In this document: piece after piece, positions 1 through 8,848 of the stretch
How positions within the stretch are numbered: position 1 is the first letter of the stretch
Layout: each line of letters begins with the position of its first letter
Source of the DNA: Microbacterium sp. SL75
GTDB lineage: Bacteria > Actinomycetota > Actinomycetes > Actinomycetales > Microbacteriaceae
Assembly: GCF_026625865.1 (NCBI RefSeq)
Contig: NZ_CP113067.1
Coordinates: 434,001-498,000, forward strand
DNA length: 64,000 nucleotides
Direction: 5' to 3'
Made by a program: the position numbers and the translations under genes
Notes under the pieces: model-generated
Databases searched by the model: none
What the model was told of the DNA's origin: nothing
What the model saw: the letters and a program-made list of their open reading frames with translations, nothing else

Positions 1-61
1 GCTGAGAGCCGTAGCAGGTGCCGCGGTCGAGGATCGCGAGCAGGCTCAGACGGACGGACAC
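1..61 (-). CDS. PadR-family transcriptional regulator, N-terminus only (cut by window start)
   Basis: Reading leftwards from a GTG at 61 gives 20 codons: VSVRLSLLAILDRGTCYGSQ. This is the characteristic start of PadR-family winged-helix regulators (LSLLAIL...G..YG.Q). A strong ribosome binding site, TGGAGG, lies 6 nt before the GTG. The rest of the gene is outside the window, so nothing can be said of its effector domain. It is divergent from cydABDC, so it is the natural candidate regulator of that operon. Family seen by motif; target inferred. Confidence 0.7.
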   Translation of the reverse strand, partial: MSVRLSLLAILDRGTCYGSQ

Positions 62-192
62 GGCGCCTCCAGGCGGGTCAGAAATGACTTGCCGAGTATA
101 TCGTTCGACGCCGAGGGATCCCCCGACGCGCCGAGGAGGCCCGGCGTAGCATGTGGTCTGACCACACATTCCGGTTCGATCGGAGGCTCCTC
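62..192. promoter_or_regulatory. Divergent padR/cydA control region with a palindrome at 152-166
   Basis: This 131-bp gap separates the PadR-type gene from cydA. It holds a perfect 7-bp inverted repeat, TGTGGTC-T-GACCACA (152-166), flanked by ATGT and ACAT. Many PadR operators are ATGT/ACAT palindromes, so this is a good candidate operator 27 bp before the cydA start. A TATACT hexamer (95-100, minus strand) could be the -10 of padR. The cydA ribosome binding site is CGGAGG, just before 193. Confidence 0.5.
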
Positions 193-1632
193 ATGGAGTG
201 GCTCGACCCCCTCGCCCTAGCCCGCTGGCAGTTCGGGTTGACGACGCTGTACCACTTCCTCTTCGTGCCTCTGACGCTCGGCATGTCGCTCATCGTGGCG
301 ATCTTCCAGACCGCCTGGTATCGGACGGGAGACGTGCGATGGCTTCACATCACGCGCTTCTTCGGGAAGATCTTCCTCATCAACTTCGCCATGGGCGTGG
401 TCACCGGAATCGTCCAGGAATTCCAGTTCGGAATGAACTGGTCGGCGTACTCGCGCTTCGTCGGCGACGTGTTCGGCGCCCCCCTCGCCTTCGAGGGACT
501 GCTCGCCTTCTTCCTCGAGGCGACCTTCATCGGCCTCTGGATCTTCGGCTGGGACAAGCTCCCGCGCCTCGCGCACCTCGCGAGCATCTGGATGGCGTCG
601 ATCGGCGCCACCCTGTCGGCCTACTTCATCATCGCCGCGAACGCCTTCATGCAGAACCCGGTCGGTTACCAGATGTCGGCCGACGGCCACCGCGCCGAGC
701 TCGTCGACTTCTGGGCGATGCTCACCAATCCCGTCGCCCTCGCGGCCTTCCCGCACACGATCTTCGCGGGCTGGATGTTCGCCGCGATGGTCGTCGTCGC
801 CGTCTCGGCCTGGCACATGGCACGCGGTCGCAACACCGACATGATGCGCAAGACGCTCCGCTTCGGCCTGTGGTCGACGCTGGTGTCTTTCGTGCTCGTC
901 GCGATCGTGGGCGACCAGCTGAGCCTGGTCATGGTCGCCACGCAGCCGATGAAGATGGCGGCGGCCGAGGCGACCTTCAACACCGTCTGCGGACAGGATG
1001 CCTCGTTCTCGATCTTCACGCTCGGAACGCCCGACGGAACGAGCGAGCTGTTCTCGATCCGCGTGCCCTTCCTGCTCAGCATCCTCTCCACGCACTCGCT
1101 CGACGGCTGCGTCGAGGGCATCAACGACCTGAACACCCTCTACAGCCAGCAGATGTTCCCCCAGTTCGCCGACCAGGTCGACGGCAACTTCGCCCCCGTG
1201 CTCTGGGTCACCTACTGGGCCTTCCGCTGGATGATCGCGCTCGGCGGGATCGCTGCGCTCGTCAGCGTCGCGGGCCTCTGGGTCACCCGCAAGAAGGCGA
1301 CCCGTCCGGTCGCCCCGTGGATGTGGCGCGTGGCGATCTGGGCCGCTCCCCTGCCGATGCTCGCGAGCCTCGTCGGCTGGATCTTCACCGAGATGGGCCG
1401 TCAGCCCTGGATCGTGTTCGGCCTCATGCTCACGCAGGACGGGGTCTCCCCCAGCGTCCCCGGCTGGAGCGTGCTCATCTCACTGATCGCCTTCACCCTC
1501 GTCTACGTCACCCTCGCCGTCGTGGAGTTCGGCCTCATCGTGAAGTTCGCGCAGAAGGGCCCCGAGCCCCTGCCCGATCCCGACGCCGAGCGAGACGACT
1601 CGGTCGAGAACACCCCGACCACGGTCTACTAG
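193..1632 (+). CDS. cydA: Cytochrome bd ubiquinol oxidase subunit I
   Basis: Haem-bearing subunit of the cytochrome bd terminal oxidase, a membrane quinol:O2 oxidoreductase with high oxygen affinity. It has 479 residues and multiple membrane helices. The N-terminus has the conserved RWQFG..TLYHFLFVPLT stretch with the proximal haem b595 ligand histidine (His21 here), and GRQPW occurs near residue 400. The quinol loop is the short type. An in-frame ATG at 151 exists, but the ATG at 193 has a GGAGG site 7 nt upstream and matches the family N-terminus. First gene of cydABDC, 9 bp from cydB. Confidence 0.96.
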   Translation: MEWLDPLALARWQFGLTTLYHFLFVPLTLGMSLIVAIFQTAWYRTGDVRWLHITRFFGKIFLINFAMGVVTGIVQEFQFGMNWSAYSRFVGDVFGAPLAFEGLLAFFLEATFIGLWIFGWDKLPRLAHLASIWMASIGATLSAYFIIAANAFMQNPVGYQMSADGHRAELVDFWAMLTNPVALAAFPHTIFAGWMFAAMVVVAVSAWHMARGRNTDMMRKTLRFGLWSTLVSFVLVAIVGDQLSLVMVATQPMKMAAAEATFNTVCGQDASFSIFTLGTPDGTSELFSIRVPFLLSILSTHSLDGCVEGINDLNTLYSQQMFPQFADQVDGNFAPVLWVTYWAFRWMIALGGIAALVSVAGLWVTRKKATRPVAPWMWRVAIWAAPLPMLASLVGWIFTEMGRQPWIVFGLMLTQDGVSPSVPGWSVLISLIAFTLVYVTLAVVEFGLIVKFAQKGPEPLPDPDAERDDSVENTPTTVY

Positions 1633-1641
1633 GAGCCCCTC

Positions 1642-2667
1642 ATGGATCTCGCATACCTCTGGTTCTGGATCGTCGCCTTCCTCTTCGTCGGTTACTTCGT
1701 GCTGGACGGGTTCGACTTCGGCGTCGGCATGTCGATCCCCTTCCTCGGCAAGGACGACATCGCCCGCCGCCAGATCATCAACACGATCGGCCCCGTCTGG
1801 GACCTCAACGAGACCTGGGTGATCGTCGCCGGTGCCGCGCTGTTCGCGTCCTTCCCCGAGTGGTACGCGACCCTGTTCAGCGGCTTCTATCTGCCCCTCC
1901 TGGCGATCCTGATCGCCCTGATCGCCCGCGGTGTCTCGTTCGAATACCGCCACCAGCGCGAGTCCCTGAAGTGGAAGCGCACCTTCGACCGCATGATCGT
2001 GGCGGGATCGGCCGTCCCCGCCTTCCTCTGGGGCGTCGCCTTCGCGAACATCGTGCAGGGCGTGCCGCTGGATGCCGACCACGAGTACGTCGGCAGCGTG
2101 CTCACGCTGCTGAACCCCTACGGCATCCTCGGGGGACTCACCACCCTGACCCTGTTCTTCCTGCACGGTCTCTACTTCGTCGCACTCAAGACGGACGGGC
2201 AGGTGCGTGCCGACGCTCGACGTCTCGCAGCGCGCGCGGGCCTGGTCACGATCGCACTGGCCGCGCTCTTCCTCGTCTGGACGATCGCGAACGCCGCGAG
2301 CGCTCCGCTGTTCCTCGGCGTGGTGGCCCTCTCGGGCATCGCCGCGCTCGCGCTGATCGGCTCGTGGCTCGCGAACGCCCGCGACCGCGAGGGCACCGCC
2401 TTCACCCTCGGCGCCGTGACGATCGTCGCCGCCGTCGCCGCGCTGTTCTTCGCGCTGTTCCCGAACGTCATGCCCTCCACGCTCGCTGCGGGCTCGAGCC
2501 TCACGATCGACAACGCCTCGAGCACCGACTACACGCTCACGATCATGAGCTGGGCGGCGCTCATCTTCCTCCCGCTGATCCTCGCCTACCAGGGCTGGAC
2601 CTACTGGGTGTTCCGCAAGCGCGTCACCCGCGCCCGGATCGAGAAGGCCGCGCTCGTCGCCCACTGA
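1642..2667 (+). CDS. cydB: Cytochrome bd ubiquinol oxidase subunit II
   Basis: Second structural subunit of cytochrome bd oxidase, 341 residues with about nine hydrophobic helices. The N-terminus (YLWFWIVAFLFVGYFVLDGFD) is the family signature around the first helix. An AGGAG overlapping the cydA stop codon serves as ribosome binding site. Together with CydA it forms the membrane oxidase, and the exporter genes cydD and cydC follow directly, which is the standard actinobacterial cydABDC order. No anomalies seen. Confidence 0.96.
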   Translation: MDLAYLWFWIVAFLFVGYFVLDGFDFGVGMSIPFLGKDDIARRQIINTIGPVWDLNETWVIVAGAALFASFPEWYATLFSGFYLPLLAILIALIARGVSFEYRHQRESLKWKRTFDRMIVAGSAVPAFLWGVAFANIVQGVPLDADHEYVGSVLTLLNPYGILGGLTTLTLFFLHGLYFVALKTDGQVRADARRLAARAGLVTIALAALFLVWTIANAASAPLFLGVVALSGIAALALIGSWLANARDREGTAFTLGAVTIVAAVAALFFALFPNVMPSTLAAGSSLTIDNASSTDYTLTIMSWAALIFLPLILAYQGWTYWVFRKRVTRARIEKAALVAH

Positions 2668-2670
2668 CCG

Positions 2671-4374
2671 ATGAAACCCGTCGACCCGCGGTTGCTCCGC
2701 TACGCCACCGCCTCCCGCGGCTTCTTCGCCGTGACCGCGGCGATCGTGCTCGCGCAGACCGGCGTGACCGTCGGCTTCGCGTGGGCGCTCGCCGCAGCGC
2801 TCGTCGGCGCGATCCAGGGCCGACCGGTCGGCGAGCTGTGGGGATACATCGGCGTGGCGGCATCGCTCGTGCTCCTGAGGGGCCTGCTGATCGCCGCCTC
2901 GGAGCGCGCGGCGGCGCGGGGCGCGGCGGCGGCGTCGCTGCAGTTGCGGGCCGCGCTCGTGGGCGCGGTCGCACGCCTGGGTCCGGGCTGGCTCGCCCGC
3001 CGAAACTCCGCCTCGCTGTCGCTCACCGCCGGCCACGGTCTCGACGCACTCGATGCCTACTTCGGTCGGTATCTGCCGCAGCTCGTGGCCACCGCGATCG
3101 CCATGCCGATCCTCATCGGCGCCATCACGCTGGCCGACCCCCTCTCGGGCCTGATCGTGGTGCTGACGATTCCCCTGATCCCGCTGTTCATGGTGCTGAT
3201 CGGTCTCGCCACCCGTGGCGTCCAGGAACGGCAGTACCGCACCCTCGGCCGCCTCGCCGCACGCTTCGCCGACACCGTCGAGGGCCTCGGCACGCTCAAG
3301 GCCTTCGGACGCCAGCACCGCGCGGCGCGCTCGATCGAGACGATCACGCGCGACTACAAGCGCGAGACGATGACGGTGCTGCGCGTGTCGTTCCTCTCGG
3401 GCTTCGCGCTGGAGTTCCTGGCATCCATCTCGGTCGCGATCGTCGCCGTCACCATCGGCTTCCGTCTGCTCTCGGGTGACCTCACGCTGCTGATCGGACT
3501 CTTCGTGCTGCTGCTGGCGCCCGAGGCGTACCTGCCGCTGCGCCAGGTCGGCGTGCAGTTCCACGCGGCTTCCGAGGGGGTCGCGGCCACCGACGAGATC
3601 TTCGACGCCCTCGACGCCGCCCGCTCGGCCGAGACTCCCGAGGGGCAGACTCCGGATGCCGTCACCCCGGCGCTCGGCTCGACGATCGCGCTCGAGGGCG
3701 TCAGGGTGCACCGCGAGGGGCACGCTCTGCCCACCGTCTCGCTGTCGGTGGGACCCGGCGAGGTGGTGCTCGTGAACGGCCCCAGCGGCGTCGGCAAGTC
3801 GTCGTTGATCGCCGCGCTGCTCGGCTTCGCCGCGCACGACGGCGAGGTGCGGGTCGACGGCGTGGCCGTGCCGCACGCTCGGGATTCGGTGGCCTGGGCG
3901 GGACAACGACCCGGTCTCGTCACGGGCACGGTGGCCGAGAACGTCTCGTTCGGCTCCCCGGTCGACTCCGCCCGGGTCACCGCGTCCCTCGCCGACGCCG
4001 GAGCGGCCGAGATCGATCCCGCCATCGCGCTCGGCGCCGGCGGAGCAGGACTCTCGGGTGGGCAGGCGCAGCGCGTCGCGGTCGCGCGGGCGCTTTACCG
4101 CGCGCGGGTCGGCGGGGTGCCGACACTCGTCCTCGACGAGCCCTCCAGCGCTCTGGATGCCGACACCGAGACGCATCTCTGGGCGACCCTGCGCCGCGAG
4201 GCCGATGCCGGTCGCGGGGTCCTTCTCGTCTCGCACCGCCGCTCCGCCCGGGCGATCGCGGACCGCGTGGTCGAGCTGACGCCCCCGCGCGAATCTCCGT
4301 CGTCCGCCGTTCGCACCGACGAGCGGACGCCCGTGTCGGGCAGCCCACGCGCGGCCCAGGCGGTGCGCTCGTGA
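2671..4374 (+). CDS. cydD: Thiol reductant ABC exporter, subunit CydD
   Basis: One half of the heterodimeric ABC exporter CydDC, which moves glutathione/cysteine-type thiols out of the cytoplasm and is needed to assemble cytochrome bd. The 567-residue protein has an ABC membrane domain (about 20-310, six helices) fused to a nucleotide-binding domain: Walker A GPSGVGKSS, signature LSGGQAQRVAVARAL, Walker B TLVLDEPSSALD and a switch histidine (VSHRR). It starts 3 bp after cydB and ends in a 4-bp GTGA overlap with cydC, so the two halves are translationally coupled. Confidence 0.93.
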   Translation: MKPVDPRLLRYATASRGFFAVTAAIVLAQTGVTVGFAWALAAALVGAIQGRPVGELWGYIGVAASLVLLRGLLIAASERAAARGAAAASLQLRAALVGAVARLGPGWLARRNSASLSLTAGHGLDALDAYFGRYLPQLVATAIAMPILIGAITLADPLSGLIVVLTIPLIPLFMVLIGLATRGVQERQYRTLGRLAARFADTVEGLGTLKAFGRQHRAARSIETITRDYKRETMTVLRVSFLSGFALEFLASISVAIVAVTIGFRLLSGDLTLLIGLFVLLLAPEAYLPLRQVGVQFHAASEGVAATDEIFDALDAARSAETPEGQTPDAVTPALGSTIALEGVRVHREGHALPTVSLSVGPGEVVLVNGPSGVGKSSLIAALLGFAAHDGEVRVDGVAVPHARDSVAWAGQRPGLVTGTVAENVSFGSPVDSARVTASLADAGAAEIDPAIALGAGGAGLSGGQAQRVAVARALYRARVGGVPTLVLDEPSSALDADTETHLWATLRREADAGRGVLLVSHRRSARAIADRVVELTPPRESPSSAVRTDERTPVSGSPRAAQAVRS

Positions 4375-6056
4375 ACGCCCGGGTGCGCGGCATCCTGAGT
4401 TCCGCCCTGCCCTCGCCCCGACGATTCGCACCCGCGGTGCTGTCGGGTGTCGGCACCGCGGCGAGCTTGATCGCGTTGCTCGCGGCGAGCGCTTGGCTCA
4501 TCGCCCGGGCCGCCGAGCAACCGCTCGTGATGTACCTGTCGATGGCGGTGGTCGGAGTGCGCGCGTTCGCGCTCTCGCGCGGGGTCTTCCGTTACCTCGA
4601 GCGCCTCACGGGCCACGACGCCGCTCTGCACCAGCTCGCGGGAGTCCGCGCCGACCTCGTGCGCGACCTCGTGCCGCTCGCCCCCGACGGTCTCGCCCGC
4701 TCCCGCCGCGGAGGGCTGCTCTCGAGCGTGGTCGACGACGTCGAAGAGCTGCAGAACCTGCCCCTGCGGGTCGTGCTGCCGCTCGCGGTCGCCGCGCTGA
4801 CCTCTCTCGCCGCCGTGATCTTCGCCGCGTTCGTCTCGTGGCCCGCGGCCGTCGTCCTGCTGGTGTGCCTCGTCGCCGCCTTCGGCCTCGCCGTCGCCGT
4901 CGGCTGGGCCGCGGGCGCCCGCGCCGAGCGCTCGATCGCGCCGCTGCGCGCCGCCGTCGCGGACGCGGTGCACGACCTGCTCGCCAATCTCGACGTGCTG
5001 ACGGCGTACGGAGCCCTGGACGCCGCGACCGAGCGCGTGCGCCGAGCCGACGCCGCGCTGCGCCGGGCCGTCGTCCGACGCGGCGGAGCCCAGGGGCTGA
5101 CCTCGGGCGCGGTGTCGGTGCTGGCCGGCGTCGCCTCCCTCGTCGCCCTTCTCGTCGCCGCCCCCGCTGTCACCGGCGGCGCACTGTCGGGGCCGGGGCT
5201 TGCGGTCGTCGTGCTGCTGCCGATGGCGGTGTTCGAGGTCTTCGGCCCGGTCCCCCTCGCCCTCGCCTCGTGGCGGCAGGTGCGGTCGGCCGCGGAGCGC
5301 ATCGCCGAGGCCGTGCCCGAAGCCACCCCCGACGGCCTCCCCCGCGACGAACCGGCCCCGACCGACAAGGCCCCCGTCCTCGGCGCCGGCCTCGAGCTGA
5401 GCGGCATCCGTGCCCACTGGCCGGCGCGCGGTGACACCGACGGCGATTCCGGGCGCCTCGAGGACGTCGTCCTCCGCGTCGGTCCCGGCGAGCGCGTCCT
5501 CGTAACCGGCCCGAGCGGCGCCGGCAAGACCACGCTGGCGCACGTGCTCACCCGCTTCCTCGATTACGAGGGGTCGTACCGGCTCGGCGGTCGCGAGGCC
5601 CGCGAGATCTCGGGAGACGACCTGCGGCGCACTGTCGGTCTGATCGAGCAGTCGCCGTACCTCTTCGACGAGTCGGTGCGCCAGAACCTGCTGTTCGCGC
5701 GCGAGAGTGCGACCGACGAAGACCTGTGGGCGGCGCTCGAGCGCGTCGGGCTCGATGACTGGACGCGAGAGCGTGGGGGGCTCGACGCCGACGTGGGCGA
5801 GCGGGGCGGGCTCGTCTCGGGCGGCCAGGCGCAGCGCCTCGCCCTGGCGCGGGCGATCCTGCGCGGCTTTCCCGTGCTCGTGCTCGACGAGCCCACCGCG
5901 GGCGTCGACCCCGCGGCATCCGACGCCCTCCTCCGCGACCTGCTCGGCGCGGTCGACCGCGATCGCGCGGTGATCCTGGTCTCGCACGTGGACGTGCCCG
6001 ACGCTCTCGTCGACCGCGAGGTGAGGCTCGAGAACGGACGCGTGGTGGCGGGCTGA
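4371..6056 (+). CDS. cydC: Thiol reductant ABC exporter, subunit CydC
   Basis: Partner half of the CydDC exporter, 561 residues. The membrane domain covers about 20-310, followed by an ATPase domain with Walker A GPSGAGKTT, signature VSGGQAQRLALARAIL and Walker B LVLDEPTAGVD. The start is the GTG inside the cydD stop (GTGA overlap). Its own stop lies 1 bp from the stop of the convergent modC, so no terminator fits between the operons and read-through would produce antisense RNA to mod genes. Confidence 0.93.
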   Translation: MNARVRGILSSALPSPRRFAPAVLSGVGTAASLIALLAASAWLIARAAEQPLVMYLSMAVVGVRAFALSRGVFRYLERLTGHDAALHQLAGVRADLVRDLVPLAPDGLARSRRGGLLSSVVDDVEELQNLPLRVVLPLAVAALTSLAAVIFAAFVSWPAAVVLLVCLVAAFGLAVAVGWAAGARAERSIAPLRAAVADAVHDLLANLDVLTAYGALDAATERVRRADAALRRAVVRRGGAQGLTSGAVSVLAGVASLVALLVAAPAVTGGALSGPGLAVVVLLPMAVFEVFGPVPLALASWRQVRSAAERIAEAVPEATPDGLPRDEPAPTDKAPVLGAGLELSGIRAHWPARGDTDGDSGRLEDVVLRVGPGERVLVTGPSGAGKTTLAHVLTRFLDYEGSYRLGGREAREISGDDLRRTVGLIEQSPYLFDESVRQNLLFARESATDEDLWAALERVGLDDWTRERGGLDADVGERGGLVSGGQAQRLALARAILRGFPVLVLDEPTAGVDPAASDALLRDLLGAVDRDRAVILVSHVDVPDALVDREVRLENGRVVAG

Positions 6057-6057
6057 A

Positions 6058-7101
6058 TCAGGAGGCGGCGGCGAAACGGACGCGCTCGGCAGCGATGCTC
6101 ACGAGCACCGTGTCGCCGGGTCGGATCGACGCGGCCTCGGCCGGGGGGACTTCCGCGGCTCCGTGATCGGTGACGACCCGGACGCCGGTCGGGGTGGGCT
6201 CGAGGTGCGATACGAGGGCCGGAGTCCCCTCCCCGAGACGCACGGCCGACGCGGGGAAGACGGCGGCCAGTGCCATACCTTCGGTCCGCGCGAGGGCGAG
6301 GGATGCGGCATCCGTCGACTCCAGCCGCAGTTGACCGCGCACGAACGCGCCGCCTCGAGCCACGCCCTCGAGGCGCTCGAGTCCCGCGATCCGCGCCGCC
6401 ACGTCGGTGGCGGGGACCGAGAGCACCTCGCGCACGGGCCCTTCCTGCGTCACCCGTCCGCGCTCCACGATCACGAGCCGGTCGGCGAGAGCGGCGGCAT
6501 CGATCGCGTCGTGAGTGACGGCGACGGTGGTCACCCCCGCGAGACGCTTGAGCAGCATCGCGCGGATCTCCGAAGCCGTGACCGCGTCGAGGGCCACGAG
6601 CGGTTCGTCCAGCAGCACGACCCGGGGTTCGGCGGCGAGCGCCCGGGCCACGGCCACGCGCTGCTGCTCCCCGCCCGACAACCGCGCGGGGCGACGATCA
6701 CCCGTTCCCGGGAGCCCCACGCGGTCCAGCCATTCATCGGCGAGGGCGCGAGCGACGGATGCCGGGACCCCGGCCGAGCGCGGACCGAAGGCGACGTTCT
6801 CGCGCGCGGTGAGGTGCGGGAAGAGCCGGGCCTCCTGACCGAGCAGTACGATCCCGCGCTCCATCGGGGCCGTGCGCAGCCGCGGTGCGCGATCGAGCAC
6901 CCGGCCGTCGACGGAGATCTCGCCCTCGTCGAGCGGGGTCAGCCCGGCGAGGGCCCCGAGCAGCGTGGACTTGCCCGCGCCGCTGCGCCCCATCACGGCC
7001 ACCGTCTCGCCCGGGGCGACGTCGAGCGCGATGTCGACGACGAAGTCTCGGCGGCGCACGGCGATGCGGGCGCGGAGCTCCGCGGCATCCGGGACCGTCA
7101 T
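6058..7101 (-). CDS. modC: Molybdate ABC transporter ATP-binding protein ModC
   Basis: Cytoplasmic ATPase that drives molybdate (or tungstate) import with ModB and ModA. It has 347 residues: an ABC ATPase domain (about 1-230) with Walker A GRSGAGKST, signature LSGGEQQRVAVARAL and Walker B VVLLDEPL, then a C-terminal TOBE/MOP-like oxyanion-binding domain (about 280-345). That architecture separates ModC from sugar or phosphate ATPases. The ATG overlaps the modB stop by ATGA. Last gene of modABC; its 3' end abuts cydC. Confidence 0.92.
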   Translation of the reverse strand: MTVPDAAELRARIAVRRRDFVVDIALDVAPGETVAVMGRSGAGKSTLLGALAGLTPLDEGEISVDGRVLDRAPRLRTAPMERGIVLLGQEARLFPHLTARENVAFGPRSAGVPASVARALADEWLDRVGLPGTGDRRPARLSGGEQQRVAVARALAAEPRVVLLDEPLVALDAVTASEIRAMLLKRLAGVTTVAVTHDAIDAAALADRLVIVERGRVTQEGPVREVLSVPATDVAARIAGLERLEGVARGGAFVRGQLRLESTDAASLALARTEGMALAAVFPASAVRLGEGTPALVSHLEPTPTGVRVVTDHGAAEVPPAEAASIRPGDTVLVSIAAERVRFAAAS

Positions 7102-7877
7102 CTGCCCACCCCCGGCCGCCATCCGCGCACGAGCAGCAGCACCGCGACGGCGGTGATCAACAGCAGGAGAGACAGCGCCACCGCGGTGCCCTGCGAGACA
7201 CCCGCGCCGTTGAACGCCGTGTAGATCGCGAGCGGCATGGTCTGCGTCACGCCCGGGCGGTTGCCGGCGAACAGCGCGGTCGCCCCGAACTCCCCGATCG
7301 CGCGGGCGAAGCACAGCACGACCCCGGCGACGATGCCGGGGGCCGCGAGCGGGAGCGTGATGCGGCGCAGGATCGTCGCCCGACTCGCGCCGAGAGAAGC
7401 GGCGGCACGCTCGAACTCGACGCCGGTGCTGCGCAGCGCCCCCTCGACCGCGAGCACGAGGAACGGCAGGGCGACGAACACCTGCGCCAGCACGACGGCG
7501 GGGGTGGTGAAGGGCAGTCCGAGGAAACCGAACCAGCCGTTGCGCCCGAACAGGTACAGCAGGGCGACGCCGCCGACCATCGGCGGCAGCACGAGCGGCA
7601 CCGTCACCAGGGCCCGCAGCACGGCTGCCGTGCGGGCGGGGCTGCGCGCGATGAGCAGCGCGAGTGGGATGCCGACGACCGCGCACACCGCGGTGGCCGC
7701 GGCCCCCGTGCCCAGCGACAGGGCGAGAGCCGAGAGGGCGGCCTCGGAGGTGACGTCGCTCCACAGCGTCGCCCACTGCACGCGCGACACGAGTGCGGTC
7801 AGCGGGACGAGGAGGAAGAGCAAGCCGGCCACCGCCGGAACGATCAACCAGCGGGGGACGTAGCCCGTCTCTCTCAC
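7098..7877 (-). CDS. modB: Molybdate ABC transporter permease ModB
   Basis: Membrane channel subunit of the molybdate importer, 259 residues with five to six helices. A binding-protein-dependent transport motif (the EAA loop, AAASLGASRATILRRITLP) lies near residue 160 and docks to ModC. The GTG at 7877 is chosen because it forms a GTGA overlap with the modA stop. A longer frame runs upstream but only across modA. Couples ModA to ModC in a compact modABC operon. Confidence 0.93.
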   Translation of the reverse strand: MRETGYVPRWLIVPAVAGLLFLLVPLTALVSRVQWATLWSDVTSEAALSALALSLGTGAAATAVCAVVGIPLALLIARSPARTAAVLRALVTVPLVLPPMVGGVALLYLFGRNGWFGFLGLPFTTPAVVLAQVFVALPFLVLAVEGALRSTGVEFERAAASLGASRATILRRITLPLAAPGIVAGVVLCFARAIGEFGATALFAGNRPGVTQTMPLAIYTAFNGAGVSQGTAVALSLLLLITAVAVLLLVRGWRPGVGR

Positions 7878-8635
7878 GGGGCGCGGAACCCGGCGTCGGC
7901 GAGCACGCGCTGCCCGTCCTCGCCGAGGACGAACGCCACGAAGGCCGCGGCGGCGTCGGGGTTCGGCGCATCGGTCAGCGCGGCGATCGGGTACCGGTTG
8001 ACGACCGCGTCGGCACCGGCGGGAACGATGGTCTCGACGTCGTCGCGACCGTTGACGTCGGTGGCGTAGACGAGGCCCGCATCGGCTTCGGACGCCGCGA
8101 CCTTGGTCAGCACCGCGGTGACGTTCTGCTCGGAGCTGGCAGGGGTCACGCTCACGCCCGCGTTCGACAGCAGGGTGGCCGAGGCAGCGCCGCACGGCAC
8201 CTCCGGGGCGCACAGCACCGTCGTGACGCGGGCGAGGTCCGCGAGGGTGGCCACGCCGCCCGGGTTTCCCTTCGGCACGGCGATCACGAGCGTGTTGCCG
8301 GCGAAGAGCTGAGGGGCGGGGGCCTGCGTCTTCACCTTCGCCATGTTCTTCTCGTCGGCCGAGGCGAAGACGTCAGCCGGAGCGCCTTCGCCGATCTGCG
8401 TCGCGAGGGTGCTCGATCCGTCGTAGACCGCGTTGACGGTGACTCCGGGGTGGGCCGACTCGAACGCCGAGGCGATCTCGTCGAACGAGCGCTGCAGCGA
8501 GGCCGCGGCGTACACCTCGACGGTCCCCGAGAGGGAGTCCTCGGATGCCGCGGGGGCGGTCACCGCGCCCGCGCAGCCCGAGGCGAGCACGGCGACGGCA
8601 CCGAGAACGGCGAAGAAGCGGAGACTTCGGCGCAT
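7874..8635 (-). CDS. modA: Molybdate-binding lipoprotein ModA
   Basis: Extracytoplasmic solute-binding protein that captures molybdate. It has 253 residues with a lipoprotein signal peptide (MRRSLRFFAVLG..., lipobox LASGC, Cys about 21), so it should be tethered to the outer face of the membrane. The mature part has typical ModA features (VYAAASLQRSFDEIA, GAPADVFASAD, FAGNTLVIAVP). A GAAAGGA ribosome binding site precedes the ATG. First gene of modABC, preceded by a 213-bp gap with a large inverted repeat. Confidence 0.94.
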   Translation of the reverse strand: MRRSLRFFAVLGAVAVLASGCAGAVTAPAASEDSLSGTVEVYAAASLQRSFDEIASAFESAHPGVTVNAVYDGSSTLATQIGEGAPADVFASADEKNMAKVKTQAPAPQLFAGNTLVIAVPKGNPGGVATLADLARVTTVLCAPEVPCGAASATLLSNAGVSVTPASSEQNVTAVLTKVAASEADAGLVYATDVNGRDDVETIVPAGADAVVNRYPIAALTDAPNPDAAAAFVAFVLGEDGQRVLADAGFRAP

Positions 8636-8748
8636 GAGAAGTCCTTTCGGCGACGCCGACGGCTCGCTCTGCCCTCAGTATTCCGCATCTGCGGACTCCG
8701 GGACGCGCTGGACCCGTTTCCACGGATTCCTACGCCGAGCACCCGTGC

Positions 8749-8830
8749 GCCGAACTCCGGAGAAATCGGCTCTCGAGCCCCACGATCGCCCCACCGAGCT
8801 ATCTCGACCCCCGGATCTCCGGAGTTCGGC
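8749..8830 (-). other. Large inverted repeat between the HTH-TOBE gene and modA
   Basis: Perfect 15-bp arms (8749-8763 and 8816-8830, gccgaactccggaga and its complement) enclose 52 bp with a smaller GGCT-CTCG-AGCC hairpin. It lies after the stop of the HTH-TOBE gene and 114 bp before the modA start, on the same strand. It may be a terminator for the upstream gene, a structured modA leader, or a protein-binding site. No U-run follows, so a simple intrinsic terminator is not clear. Confidence 0.5.
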
Positions 8831-8848
8831 CCGCGGAGTCCGTCGGCC

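Noticed and set aside
198..3479. Very long Arg/Pro-rich open frame across cydABD
   Set aside because: It is a frame-shifted shadow of cydA, cydB and cydD, produced by high GC. Composition is not protein-like.
1480..4431. 983-codon minus-strand frame under cydB/cydD
   Set aside because: Shadow frame rich in Arg/Glu/Gly, antisense to well-identified genes.
4095..5987. 630-codon minus-strand frame under cydC
   Set aside because: Antisense shadow of the cydC ATPase gene.
8749..8830. Moco riboswitch
   Set aside because: The arm and loop layout does not match the known motif and it precedes only modA; kept as an unassigned structure.
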